From: Chitinophaga agri
Lineage (GTDB): Bacteria; Bacteroidota; Bacteroidia; Chitinophagales; Chitinophagaceae
Length of the DNA stretch: 64,000 bases
Direction: 5' to 3'
NCBI RefSeq assembly: GCF_010093065.1
Contig: NZ_CP048113.1
Location: forward strand, 806,001 to 870,000
This document shows, piece by piece, positions 9,323 through 17,992 of the stretch. The notes under the pieces are model-generated. The model saw only the letters and a list, made by a program, of their open reading frames with translations, was not told where the DNA came from and did no database searches. The position numbers and the translations under genes are program-made. Numbering within the stretch: position 1 is the stretch's first letter; every line of letters starts with the position of its first letter.

Positions 9323-10147
9323 TTAAATCGCTTTCGCCTGCAATCTGCAATGAATCTCCGCAGCACGCTCCAACAACTTCGGATCCTGTATATAATCAAC
9401 AATATTCAGTTTATCACTGATCCTGTTCTCATTGTACAGCTGCTTAAAGTCGTAGTACTCGAGATCAAACTGCCACTCATCAGACAAGTGCTTGTATATC
9501 TCCTGACTACTATTCTTTAGCTTTGGATGATCTACAACGATGTAATTAGAATCCGGCAACTGCTCTATATGTTTTAAGATCGCTTCATTATACGTGATCC
9601 ATACCGCGAGATGCTCATTGCAATATTTCCTTAGCAATTGCTCTTTGCGAAACGGCTTCCTGAAATACCGCCATATCACACGCGTGAAAATATCACACTG
9701 CTCATACTTCCAGTCGTGCAATTGAAACATTCGCTGCACCAGCGAACTGACCACCGTCTTATAATCACGTACAATCGCCAGATACCTTGCTTCCGGCAGT
9801 ATCTCTCTATAGAACGGCAAGAACAGGCACGTACGCGGATCCTTCCAACCCCACTGCGACTGCGCAGAAGACTTCCTGCTCACTAATGCTTTCAATGTCG
9901 TACGTTGATGGCCTGTCAGCGGACCAGGATGTGCAGGCACCAGACCATCCGCAGAAAGCCCATGCTCCAACAACACTTTCTCGTGATACGTGTAAAAATC
10001 GAGGTCTTCATAATGACCATCCACATTCCCGATGCCAGGAGGTAGGAGTTGATCTCCTACATGCAATCCGCATTTATTCAACCAGTGTGTAAGCAATGAA
10101 GTGCCCGAACGGTGCATGCCCGTTATAACCAAAACGTTGTTATTCAT
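9323..10147 (-). CDS. PAPS-dependent sulfotransferase family protein
   Basis: This 274-residue cytoplasmic protein starts with the 5'-phosphosulfate-binding P-loop-like motif of sulfotransferases (ITGMHRSGTSLLTHWL). It has a second conserved block (GWKDPRTCLFLPFY, then ARYLAIVRDYKTVVSSLV) that matches the 3'-phosphate-binding region. It should move the sulfonate of PAPS to a hydroxyl or amine acceptor. The acceptor cannot be read from the sequence; in bacteria it may be a glycan, a lipid or a small molecule. It lies 9 bases after the APS kinase gene on the same strand, so the two are probably one operon in which the donor is made and used. The length fits the bacterial Sulfotransfer_3-like group. 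Confidence 0.85.
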   Translation of the reverse strand: MNNNVLVITGMHRSGTSLLTHWLNKCGLHVGDQLLPPGIGNVDGHYEDLDFYTYHEKVLLEHGLSADGLVPAHPGPLTGHQRTTLKALVSRKSSAQSQWGWKDPRTCLFLPFYREILPEARYLAIVRDYKTVVSSLVQRMFQLHDWKYEQCDIFTRVIWRYFRKPFRKEQLLRKYCNEHLAVWITYNEAILKHIEQLPDSNYIVVDHPKLKNSSQEIYKHLSDEWQFDLEYYDFKQLYNENRISDKLNIVDYIQDPKLLERAAEIHCRLQAKAI

Positions 10148-10156
10148 AATGTCTGA

Positions 10157-10717
10157 TTAAATGGAAGCTGCCCGACTATACTTCGCTTCCTGGTGTTTTA
10201 TATTTTGCAGAATAAATTGATACAGTGTATTTGTGCAGGCGGTAATACTATGTTCGTCTGTTCTTAAATGGAGATCCGGATGTGATGGCGCTTCAAACGG
10301 ATCATTTACACCGGTGAGATTGTTGAGTTTATCAGGATGGTTATCAGATAATAGTGCTCGCTTATATAAACCTTTCGTATCGCGTGTGATCAGCTCATCC
10401 AGAGAACAATCAATATGCACTGTCTTCACGTGCGCATACTTCATTTTCAGCTCTCTGCGAACAGTTTCATATGGATTGATCGCGCTGATGATACAGATCA
10501 CGCCATGATCTGAGAGCCGGCTGGCCACAAATCCCAGGCGTCGAATATTCTCGCAACGGTCTTCTTTTGAGAAACCCAGATCTCTGCAAAGTGATTCCCG
10601 GTAAGCATCTCCGTCTATTATTTCAATGGGTAATCGTGAAGCTGCCGCTTTACGCTGAACACTCCTGGCAATAGTAGTTTTTCCTGCTCCCGACAGGCCA
10701 CATAGTTGTATAATCAT
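10157..10717 (-). CDS. cysC: Adenylylsulfate (APS) kinase
   Basis: The 186-residue protein has the P-loop GLSGAGKTT at residues 7-15, IDGD at about 35-38, and the APS-kinase signature LGFSKEDRCENIRR. Downstream are the CIISAINPYE and KGLYKRA blocks. It phosphorylates adenylylsulfate to PAPS in the cytoplasm. It is first in a two-gene minus-strand operon with the sulfotransferase, which suggests PAPS made here feeds sulfation rather than, or in addition to, sulfate assimilation. No ATP sulfurylase (cysD/cysN) is in the window, so APS must come from elsewhere on the genome. The start MIIQLCGLSGAGKTT puts the P-loop right at the N terminus, shorter than CysC forms with an N-terminal extension. 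Confidence 0.9.
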   Translation of the reverse strand: MIIQLCGLSGAGKTTIARSVQRKAAASRLPIEIIDGDAYRESLCRDLGFSKEDRCENIRRLGFVASRLSDHGVICIISAINPYETVRRELKMKYAHVKTVHIDCSLDELITRDTKGLYKRALLSDNHPDKLNNLTGVNDPFEAPSHPDLHLRTDEHSITACTNTLYQFILQNIKHQEAKYSRAASI

Positions 10718-11038
10718 CGCATATTGATTTACAGGTTGAAAAGCTGACAGCAGGGAGATGTAGGAAAAATGGAACAGTCTTCAATAGGTCAATGGCTGGG
10801 TGTATAGCAATGCTAAAAGTGCGCAGTTACAGGTTAATGGCGATGTGATTGATTTGCTCGTCGCTAAAGTAGATAATTAATATTCAGCGTGCAACAAATA
10901 ATAGATAAAATTCAGAAATCTGCCGATATACTGTAGAATTTCTCTTATATATTTGTCTGCTATCTCAATAGTGTAGTATAGAGGGCTACCGATCCCCATA
11001 CTTAACCCATCGATCAATTCGCCACGTAATAACTTGAT
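10718..11038. other. Divergent intergenic region between cysC and the lyase gene
   Basis: These 321 bases hold no ORF of note and must contain promoters for the two divergent transcription units. The 11039 side becomes AT-rich and includes the promoter-like element annotated at 10948-10955. No terminator or known riboswitch was seen. Confidence 0.6.
10948..10955 (+). promoter_or_regulatory. Bacteroidota -7-like element (TATATTTG)
   Basis: TATATTTG matches the TAnnTTTG -7 consensus of Bacteroidota promoters and lies 83 bases before the ATG of the lyase-like gene at 11039. A good -33 TTG box at the usual distance is not evident, so this is a weak call. Confidence 0.35.
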
Positions 11039-13765
11039 ATGCAGCAGAAAAGCAATCTATCCCGACGCTCATTTGTCAGAAACGCGGGTCTGTTAACCGC
11101 CGGATGGCCCGTACTGTCTTGTTTACCAGGAACCGCCGCAAATCATGCTGGTACGGCCGCGGCATCTTCAGTGAACTTACACTGGCTGGGTGGTAGGGCC
11201 CCTTCATTATCTGCCGGTGCTACCTGGGGTGTTCCCTGGCCGAGGGGAACAGTGAAGCAGAATGCTGGCTTCCGCCTTACAGGGGCAGATGGTGACCATA
11301 TTAATATACAGTCCTGGTCTCTGGCCACCTGGCCGGATGGTTCTGTTAAATGGAGCGCTCATGCGATCGGTGCAGGTAAAGGATTGCCATCAGCTGCATT
11401 CACATTATCAGTAACAAAGCGTGAGACTGCCAATGGGGAGATACAGATCACCGACAATGCTGATCATATAATAATAGATACCGGCGTGCTACAGTGCGAT
11501 ATCGGTAAATCCGGTGCGCAACTCATACGCACATTAAAAAGAAAAGAACAGCTCATTGCAAAAGAGGGTACATTGGTGCTGCTGACCCAGGACATCCCTG
11601 ACGAAGGCAACGGCCAATCTCCTAAACATGACGCATTCCTAAGTAATATATCATCTGTTACACTGGAACAGCAAGGCCCCGTCAGAGCCGTGGTGAAGAT
11701 CGAAGGAAAGCATGTGAATGCTGCAAAACGTGCCTGGCTCCCTTTTATCATACGACTGTATTTCTATGAAGGCGCTGAGTCTATTCGCATCCTTCATACC
11801 ATTACTTTCGACGGCAATGAGCAACAGGACTTTATCTGCGGACTAGGGATTCGTTTTGCCGTCCCGCTTAGTGGGGAACATTACAACAGGCATGTCCGCT
11901 TCACGGGTGAAGAGCAAGGCGTGTTCGGAGAAGCAGTAAAAGGCCTCACTGGTCTGCGTCGTGATCCCGGAGCAGCCGTCAGGACCGCCCAGGTGGATGG
12001 GGACGAGATCACAGGTGCTTTGCCGGCTGTTGTCGATAAAAGATTACAATACATCCCTTCATTCGGCGACTATACATTATTCCAGCCGACCCCCGACGCA
12101 TTTGAGATCCAGAAGCGGACAAAAGCTGGTCACGGCTGGATACAGTCGGCCTATGGACGCAGATCGTCTGGGACAGGCTACCTGGGTACACCTGCCGGCG
12201 GACTCGCATTCGGCATCCGCAACTTCTGGCAGAGCCATCCCGCGCAACTTGATATCAGGAATGCTCATACGGAAGAAGGTAGTATCACCATGTGGTTCTG
12301 GGCGCCAAGGGCTAGTCCCATGGACCTCCGGTTCTATCATGATGGCATGGGACAGGATACTTTCGAAAAGCAACGTGAAGGCCTGGAAATCACCTACGAG
12401 GACTATGAACCAGGCTTTGGTACGCCATTCGGTGTGGCACGTACTTCGGAAGCACAGATATGGGTGCTACCATCAACACCATCCCACGAGCGGCTCGCCA
12501 GCATCGCCACTTATATCCAGGACCCGGCCATGATCACCTTTGATGTACCTCAGTGGCAGACCGCCGGTGTATTTGGTGGCAGCTGGGTCGGTCGGCAGAC
12601 GCCATCTGCGGAAAAAGAGCAACTGCACCAGCAACTTGACTTCTACTTTGACTACTACAAACGACAAGTGGACGAGCAGCATTGGTACGGTTACTGGAAC
12701 TACGGAGATGTGATGCACTCATATGATACAGACCGCCATGTGTGGAGATATGATGTGGGCGGCTTCGCATGGGATAACTCTGAATTATCTACTGACCTGT
12801 GGTTATGGTACTATTATCTCCACACCGGCCGTAAAGATGCTTTCCGCATGGCAGAGGCCATGACCAGACATACCGGAGAAGTCGATGTGCACCATATTGG
12901 ACCTTTTGCACCTTTAGGATCAAGACATAACGTGCAGCACTGGGGATGCAGCGCCAAACAATTGCGTATATCCACCGTTACGAACCGTAGGTTTTATTAT
13001 TATCTCACGGCAGATGAAAGAGTAGGAGACCTTATGCATGCAGAGATAGATGCAGCAGATACATTACGGACAATTGTGCCCGGTCGTAAGATCGGTCAGC
13101 AGAAAGGTGATCCGGATGGAAAGTATGCAGGCGTATCATTCGGTACAGACTGGGGATCACTCGCCGGGGCGTGGTTAACAGAATGGGAGCGTACCGGTAG
13201 CAAGACAGCGAAAGACCGTCTGCTGAACAGCATGCAGACCATCGCTGCCCAACCACATGGATTCTTTACTGGGAGTGCTCAGATGGAACTGGCCACGGGT
13301 AAATTCCAACCAGCACCTGCTGAACAGTTTGGCGCATCCCACCTGAGCGCAGTATTCGGTTTACCGGAAATCTGTACAGAGCTGATCGCCCTGGTAGAGA
13401 TGCCTGCTTTTGAGAAAGCCTGGCTGCAATACTGTGAGATGTACAACGCACCGGAGGAAGAGCAAAAAGCTGTCCTGGGCAAATCATTGGGTAAGCTCAA
13501 CCTGAAACAGGGACATGCCCGGCTGACGGCATTCGCAGCTGTCAGAAAGCAAGATAAACGCCTGGCACAACGCGCCTGGGTAGAGTTCCTGGAAGGAGAG
13601 GCCGGCATCCGTAAATTCTCAAAAGAAATACGCACATTGAGTGGTCCACTGGTATTGAATAAGGTAGAAGAAGCGGACGGCATCTCTACAAATGCTGTCG
13701 CACAATGGGGCCTGACAGCAATGGCTTTACTCGATTATGTAAACGAAGACTATCCGGCTAAATAA
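11039..13765 (+). CDS. Tat-exported exo-rhamnogalacturonan lyase-like protein (PcRGLX/YetA family)
   Basis: The 908-residue protein begins with a twin-arginine signal (LSRRSFVRNAGLLTAG) and so is likely exported folded. The N-terminal block (VNLHWLGGRAP, GVPWPRGTV, QSWSLATWPDGSVKWSAHA) matches the first domain of the PcRGLX/YetA exo-rhamnogalacturonan lyase family. The length fits its three-domain form: N-terminal beta domain, central domain, then an alpha-helical C-terminal region rich in aromatic residues (YDYYKRQVDEQHWYGYWNYGD). Members remove disaccharides from rhamnogalacturonan I of pectin. The next gene follows by one base and once belonged to DUF6250, a family seen beside such enzymes. 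Activity on rhamnogalacturonan is inferred from family resemblance. Confidence 0.75.
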   Translation: MQQKSNLSRRSFVRNAGLLTAGWPVLSCLPGTAANHAGTAAASSVNLHWLGGRAPSLSAGATWGVPWPRGTVKQNAGFRLTGADGDHINIQSWSLATWPDGSVKWSAHAIGAGKGLPSAAFTLSVTKRETANGEIQITDNADHIIIDTGVLQCDIGKSGAQLIRTLKRKEQLIAKEGTLVLLTQDIPDEGNGQSPKHDAFLSNISSVTLEQQGPVRAVVKIEGKHVNAAKRAWLPFIIRLYFYEGAESIRILHTITFDGNEQQDFICGLGIRFAVPLSGEHYNRHVRFTGEEQGVFGEAVKGLTGLRRDPGAAVRTAQVDGDEITGALPAVVDKRLQYIPSFGDYTLFQPTPDAFEIQKRTKAGHGWIQSAYGRRSSGTGYLGTPAGGLAFGIRNFWQSHPAQLDIRNAHTEEGSITMWFWAPRASPMDLRFYHDGMGQDTFEKQREGLEITYEDYEPGFGTPFGVARTSEAQIWVLPSTPSHERLASIATYIQDPAMITFDVPQWQTAGVFGGSWVGRQTPSAEKEQLHQQLDFYFDYYKRQVDEQHWYGYWNYGDVMHSYDTDRHVWRYDVGGFAWDNSELSTDLWLWYYYLHTGRKDAFRMAEAMTRHTGEVDVHHIGPFAPLGSRHNVQHWGCSAKQLRISTVTNRRFYYYLTADERVGDLMHAEIDAADTLRTIVPGRKIGQQKGDPDGKYAGVSFGTDWGSLAGAWLTEWERTGSKTAKDRLLNSMQTIAAQPHGFFTGSAQMELATGKFQPAPAEQFGASHLSAVFGLPEICTELIALVEMPAFEKAWLQYCEMYNAPEEEQKAVLGKSLGKLNLKQGHARLTAFAAVRKQDKRLAQRAWVEFLEGEAGIRKFSKEIRTLSGPLVLNKVEEADGISTNAVAQWGLTAMALLDYVNEDYPAK

Positions 13766-13766
13766 T

Positions 13767-14293
13767 ATGAAAAGAGTGATGGGAATACTACTGCTGATCA
13801 GCGGTATGGTGACAGCAGTCACTGCACAGAAGGTAGGAAGCGCACTGGTACAGGACAATTTTTGTAAACCATTGAATACGTCCAGATGGATAGTGGAAAT
13901 GGTGCCCACGCCACAGTCATCCGGATGGCCACTGATCTCCGCAATAGACACCTGTTTACGCGCAACGGCGTCTTTGAGTCGTATGACTCGTTAAGTCTCT
14001 ATTATGTCGGCATGGGTGGCAATACGAACACGACTACCCGCTTCCGTAAGTATGAAGGCAATGGTCAAAAGATACTGTTGCAGGAATACCTGGACGCAGC
14101 ACATCTGCTGACAGCCAATCAGACATATCATGTTGATATTGTTGTCAGAGATGGCGTGGTGACGTTTTCCGTTGATGATATTGTTTACTTTTCCTACAAT
14201 GATCCTTCACCATTACAAAAGGGGTATTTCGGGTTCCGTTCTACCTGGTCGAGACAGGAGATCAGTAACTTTTCCGTGAAGCAGCTGCCCTGA
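13767..14293 (+). pseudogene. DUF6250-family secreted protein, disrupted by internal deletion and frameshift
   Basis: The first frame (13767-13994) gives a signal peptide (MKRVMGILLLISGMVTAVTAQ) and the start of a LamG-like DUF6250 fold (DNFCKPLNTSRWIVEMVPTPQSS). The rest of the family pattern continues only in another frame from about 13925 (MATDLRNRHLFTRNGVFESYD, GMGGNTNTTTRFRKYEGNGQ, LLQEY, GYFGFRSTWSRQEISNFSV). Intact members have some tens of residues between the PTP and WMA blocks, including a GGVTVW-type strand. These are missing here, so the join near 13912-13925 looks like an out-of-frame deletion. It begins one base after the lyase stop, so it was probably translated together with it in a pectin-related unit. 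Confidence 0.8.
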
Positions 14294-14294
14294 A

Positions 14295-14576
14295 CTATAC
14301 GGCAAACCGCTTGAATGTTTCTTTTGTGATGATCCGGCAGTTTTCTGCTATCTGATCCAGTGTACAACTCATGATCTGGACGTTATATGGAAGGTTATCC
14401 CGCATCTCTATATACTCAATGCACAGGCCACACTGATCGGTAACATCACGATTACCTTTTAGCTGATGAAAGATTTTGTCGGCTACCGTCTTATCATCGC
14501 CAATAGAGAATTTACCAAAATTTTCATGTCCATCTGTAGTCTTCAGGTGTAACAAAATATAAAAGGTAGTTTCCAT
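14295..14576 (-). CDS. Hypothetical protein, 93 residues
   Basis: The small soluble protein (METTFYILLHLKTTDGHENF) has no signal peptide or membrane segment and no family that I recognise. It has an alpha/beta look: a beta strand at the N terminus, an acidic middle (GDDKTVADKIFHQLKGN), a CGLCIEYIEMRD strand, and a C-terminal helix (ITKETFKRF). The ORF uses ordinary codons for this genome and ends just after the converging DUF6250 pseudogene (1-base gap). It is separated from the AI-2E permease gene on the same strand by about 77 bases of its own 5' side. A real gene is likely; its function is unknown. Confidence 0.6.
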   Translation of the reverse strand: METTFYILLHLKTTDGHENFGKFSIGDDKTVADKIFHQLKGNRDVTDQCGLCIEYIEMRDNLPYNVQIMSCTLDQIAENCRIITKETFKRFAV

Positions 14577-14653
14577 ATGAACTTCATTTAGGTAACAAAA
14601 CTGTTGACAAATTTACCTTTTTCAGCCCGGAAGGATCGCAGAGATATGTTAAA

Positions 14654-15730
14654 TTACTTTTTATGAGATTGGATGAGATTGCCCGGGTTACTGTCTCCCA
14701 ATAGTTTACCCCATGGCTTCAGGCCATCAATATGATCAAAAATGATTTTCAGGATGGCGACAAAAGGAATGGACAGGAACATCCCGCTGACGCCCCATAA
14801 TGCACCACCCATGAGTACTACGACAATGGAAATGAGTGCATTGATCGATACTTTGGAGGCAACGACTTTCGGTACGATCAGGTGGTTATCAATGAATTGT
14901 ATCAGTAAGTAAACACCAATAATCAGCAGGGGAGTCGTGAAGCTATCATTTGTCACGGTGGCGATCATGACAGGCAGTGCAATAGCTATCAGTCCGCCGA
15001 TATACGGTATCAGGTTCAGGATCGCACCAATAGTACCCAGCAGGATCGCATATTTTACACCCAGTATCAACAGTGCAATGGAATTCAGCACAGCAATAAT
15101 GGCCGTTTCAATGAGTAGTCCGGCGATATAGCTCTGAATAGCGCCTTTTGTAGATTGCAATACATCCTGCACATGTTCTTTGTGTGCACTCCCGAAACTC
15201 TCGTACACAAAATTCACCAGTTGCTCCTTATACAGCAGTAACAGAAACGTATATACCGGCAACAGGAGAAATACGCCCAATACGCCGAAAATAGAGCCAA
15301 GCGTATAGCCGATATACTGCTGACCATTATCTGTCAGTTTATGGATCATATCCGTCTGTTTCTGCATGGAAATACCCAATTTCTGGGCTGCCCAGTGCTG
15401 TACCTGTGACAGGAGCTCCTGTGAGCGGGATTTCAGTTCGGGAATCATTTCTCCAAACTGACTGATCTGGGAAGACAGAAAATACAAAAGACCCGCCAGT
15501 ACAAGGGCAGCGATAAACATACTGATGGTAATTGCCCACGGTTTGGGAATCCTGAATCTTTCCAGTCTGTTACACAATGGATTAAGCAGAATAGCGATCA
15601 GTCCTGCGAAGGCAAAAGGCACCAGGATATCTTTCAGGAGATAGAGGATGTAGAAGGCGAGATAAAGGCCAATAAGTATCAGGGGCGCTTTAATAAAGAA
15701 TGGGTACTGCTTGTTTGAAGTAGTTTGCAT
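14654..15730 (-). CDS. AI-2E family transporter (UPF0118/PerM-like membrane protein)
   Basis: This 358-residue integral membrane protein has about eight hydrophobic segments. It starts with paired helices (APLILIGLYLAFYILYLLKDILVPFAFAGLIAILLNPL), has a long central soluble loop (ISQFGEMIPELKSRSQELLSQV), and the typical C-terminal block (LIQFIDNHLIVPKVVASKVSINALISIVVVLMGGALWG). The pattern is that of the PerM/TqsA family, which exports small molecules or ions; substrates differ and cannot be assigned here. It is a single gene, with a bidirectional terminator upstream (15824-15864) separating it from the TlpA-like gene. Confidence 0.88.
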   Translation of the reverse strand: MQTTSNKQYPFFIKAPLILIGLYLAFYILYLLKDILVPFAFAGLIAILLNPLCNRLERFRIPKPWAITISMFIAALVLAGLLYFLSSQISQFGEMIPELKSRSQELLSQVQHWAAQKLGISMQKQTDMIHKLTDNGQQYIGYTLGSIFGVLGVFLLLPVYTFLLLLYKEQLVNFVYESFGSAHKEHVQDVLQSTKGAIQSYIAGLLIETAIIAVLNSIALLILGVKYAILLGTIGAILNLIPYIGGLIAIALPVMIATVTNDSFTTPLLIIGVYLLIQFIDNHLIVPKVVASKVSINALISIVVVLMGGALWGVSGMFLSIPFVAILKIIFDHIDGLKPWGKLLGDSNPGNLIQSHKK

Positions 15731-15823
15731 ATGATATATTTTGGATCAGCTTGTATAGATCCCAATACCTTAATCATGCCAATTTAAATTAGGAATTAAT
15801 GCTACTAATATACTGATATAAAG

Positions 15824-15864
15824 AAAAGAGCGCTCATGATTGAAATGATCATGAGCGCTCTTTT
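15824..15864. terminator. Bidirectional intrinsic terminator
   Basis: AAAAGAGCGCTCATGAT (15824-15840) pairs perfectly with ATCATGAGCGCTCTTTT (15848-15864), with a 7-base loop and T/A runs on both sides. It ends minus-strand transcription of the TlpA-like gene whose stop is at 15899. Confidence 0.85.
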
Positions 15865-15898
15865 TAAAATGGGAGTCCGTTAGTAGACTGATTCCTGA

Positions 15899-17083
15899 TT
15901 ATTTAAGTATTTCCGCCAGCTTGGTTTCCAGCAGCTCGTAATTCTCGCCGCCATTACCAAACCTTGCTATGATCACTCCTTCCGGATTGATGAGGATCTG
16001 AGTAGGGACAGCATGTACGCCGTACATACTGTAGATATCGCCGGGTTGTGGTTTACCGTCTTCTTTGAACTTGACAGGGTCCAGCCCGCGCAGTACATGG
16101 TTCCAGATGCCGATGCCATCTTTGTCGATGGCTTTTTTCCAGTCTTCAGGTCGGCTGTCATTATCGGCTACACCGAGAATAGCCAGTCCTTTGTCTTTGT
16201 ACTGTGCATAGATGTCTTTCAGATGGACGTTGTTCTTACGGCATGGCAGGCACCAGCTGCCCCAGAAATCCAGCAGGAGATATTTCCCTTTGAAATCCAT
16301 TAAGGTCAGCGGTTTACCATTGACGTCCGGCTGACTGAATAATTGCGCGCGGCTGCCGGGGGCACCGTTCTGGAGTTTTTCCAGGAGATCGGAGAGTTCC
16401 TGTCCGTAGATGCTGGTTTGCAGAAAAGGCGCCATTTTCGAGATATACGATTTCAGATCGTCAGGCTTCATATAGCTGACAAAGAGCCGCATCTCAGCTG
16501 CCGTCACATAGGAGGCCGGATGTGAGCGGAAGAAGTCGTAAGTGGTTTCGCGGAACCTTTCCTCGAGTGGGAGCAGTCTGCTTCTGGCAACATCTGTTTT
16601 AGATTTCAATGCAGCCAGTTCGGCGTCAGATTTCCTGGCCTGAATAGCATTCAGGTACTGTTTGTTTGCCTCTTCGAGTGTGTGGGAAATGGGTGCCATT
16701 TCCTGGTTCACGCCGGCCCGGGCTTCCAGTAGTTCCATGTATTCGGTTTGCGATGCGGAGCCGGTTACGGTGGCTTCTTTGAACGTAGGCGATTTCACGT
16801 TGATGGTCTGTTTACCAGGATCAAGGTAGAAGTCATAGCCGTCGTCGCTGCCGCCGCTGATGGTGGCCATCACAGGTTCACTGAGCATACCTTTAAAAGA
16901 GAAGCTGCCATTGCTGATAGCGCAGCTGTCCTCCATATAAAAGCCGTTGCCATAGCGGATATGTACGTAACCGCTGTTTTTGCCTGTAATAGTGCCATCT
17001 AACTGGAATGGTCCCCGTTTTTCCTGTGCCATGGAATGAGTGGTTACAGCAATGCCTGTAACGATAACAAGTAGTCGTTTCAT
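15899..17083 (-). CDS. TlpA/thioredoxin-like disulfide reductase with N-terminal DUF4369
   Basis: The 394-residue exported protein has a signal peptide (MKRLLVIVTGIAVTTHSMAQ). A DUF4369 beta domain (QLDGTITGKNSGYVHIRYGNGFYMEDSCAI) follows, then a helical linker of about 90 residues, then a redoxin domain from about residue 255. The active-site motif is WGSWCLPCRKN. The C-terminal cis-Pro region reads VHAVPTQILINPEGVIIARFG. It should act as a periplasmic thiol-disulfide oxidoreductase, typical of the many DUF4369-TlpA paralogues of Bacteroidota. The physiological partner is unknown. It is monocistronic, with its own terminator. Confidence 0.88.
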   Translation of the reverse strand: MKRLLVIVTGIAVTTHSMAQEKRGPFQLDGTITGKNSGYVHIRYGNGFYMEDSCAISNGSFSFKGMLSEPVMATISGGSDDGYDFYLDPGKQTINVKSPTFKEATVTGSASQTEYMELLEARAGVNQEMAPISHTLEEANKQYLNAIQARKSDAELAALKSKTDVARSRLLPLEERFRETTYDFFRSHPASYVTAAEMRLFVSYMKPDDLKSYISKMAPFLQTSIYGQELSDLLEKLQNGAPGSRAQLFSQPDVNGKPLTLMDFKGKYLLLDFWGSWCLPCRKNNVHLKDIYAQYKDKGLAILGVADNDSRPEDWKKAIDKDGIGIWNHVLRGLDPVKFKEDGKPQPGDIYSMYGVHAVPTQILINPEGVIIARFGNGGENYELLETKLAEILK

Positions 17084-17180
17084 AGGGTTGTGGTCGGAAT
17101 AATGATTAATGCTTCTTCAAAAGATTTCAGTTGTAATCAGGGTATCAATATAGTAACTTTTTTTAATAATATCTAGGGGA

Positions 17181-17807
17181 TTATGAGTAGAGTTGAACTT
17201 TCTCCATCATTTCTATGACGTTGGAGACCTGGAGCTTTTCGAAGATCCTTTTCTTGTAGGTGCTGACAGTAGAGATCTGCAGACTGAGCTTGTCAGCGAT
17301 TTCCGCTACACTGGAGCCTTTTATCAGCAGTTGCATGATATTGTTCTCACGACTCGACAAGCGCTGAATGGGGTTAGTCGCCGTTTTTTTATTGGTGAAA
17401 TTATTCAGTAAGGTTTGTTTCAGGGTGGGACTGAGGTATTTTTCATCCCTGAGAAGGGTCTTGGCGGCATTTTTTATCTCTTCTATGCCGGTTTTTTTGG
17501 ACAGGAAGCCATCAGCACCTGCCTCAAGGTACCTCCATCCGAAGATCTGCTCGTCATAGCTGGAGAATATCAGGATCTTAATATCCGGGTGCCTGAGCCG
17601 GATCACATCCAGCATCTGGTGATTGTTCCCCCCGGGCATGTCAATGTCCAGGATGACGAGGTCGAATTTTTTGGTAGAAAGGATCTTCAGGGTGTCCTCA
17701 AAACTACCCGCTTCACTCACCTGCACGTCATCAATTGATTTCTGCAGTATGAGTGTAGTGCCGTATCGGACTACCTCCTGATCATCTACAACAAGTATAT
17801 TAGGCAT
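17181..17807 (-). CDS. NarL/LuxR-type two-component response regulator
   Basis: The 208-residue protein has a receiver domain with acidic pair VVDDQE near residues 8-9, phospho-acceptor Asp54 in VILDIDMPG, and Lys in LSKKTG. A GerE-type helix-turn-helix follows (LSSRENNIMQLLIKGSSVAEIADKL then TVSTYKKRIFEKLQV). It is a cytoplasmic DNA-binding regulator activated by phosphorylation. No sensor kinase is adjacent. It is divergent from the giant adhesin gene with about 185 bases between them, so it is a candidate regulator of that gene, but this is only positional. Confidence 0.9.
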   Translation of the reverse strand: MPNILVVDDQEVVRYGTTLILQKSIDDVQVSEAGSFEDTLKILSTKKFDLVILDIDMPGGNNHQMLDVIRLRHPDIKILIFSSYDEQIFGWRYLEAGADGFLSKKTGIEEIKNAAKTLLRDEKYLSPTLKQTLLNNFTNKKTATNPIQRLSSRENNIMQLLIKGSSVAEIADKLSLQISTVSTYKKRIFEKLQVSNVIEMMEKVQLYS

Positions 17808-17940
17808 AGTAAGTAATTGTGTAAAAGTACGTTACAACATTTAAATAAACAACGCATGTAATATACTGCGACAAAATCTTGTAGTAAAACTACTACATAT
17901 TAATACAAGTTATTCTAAATAATTATATTAAACAAGTATA

Positions 17941-17948
17941 TAAATTTG
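17941..17948 (+). promoter_or_regulatory. Bacteroidota -7-like element (TAAATTTG) upstream of the adhesin gene
   Basis: TAAATTTG fits TAnnTTTG and lies in the AT-rich gap 45 bases before ATG 17993. No clear -33 TTG element is present at the usual spacing. Confidence 0.4.
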
Positions 17949-17992
17949 TAACATGTGAAAACCGTCTTTTGACACCAAACAATAAAATACCT

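Noticed and set aside
12077..12770. Minus-strand ORFs inside the lyase-like gene
   Set aside because: They are shadows of a well-supported plus-strand gene with a Tat signal and family motifs.
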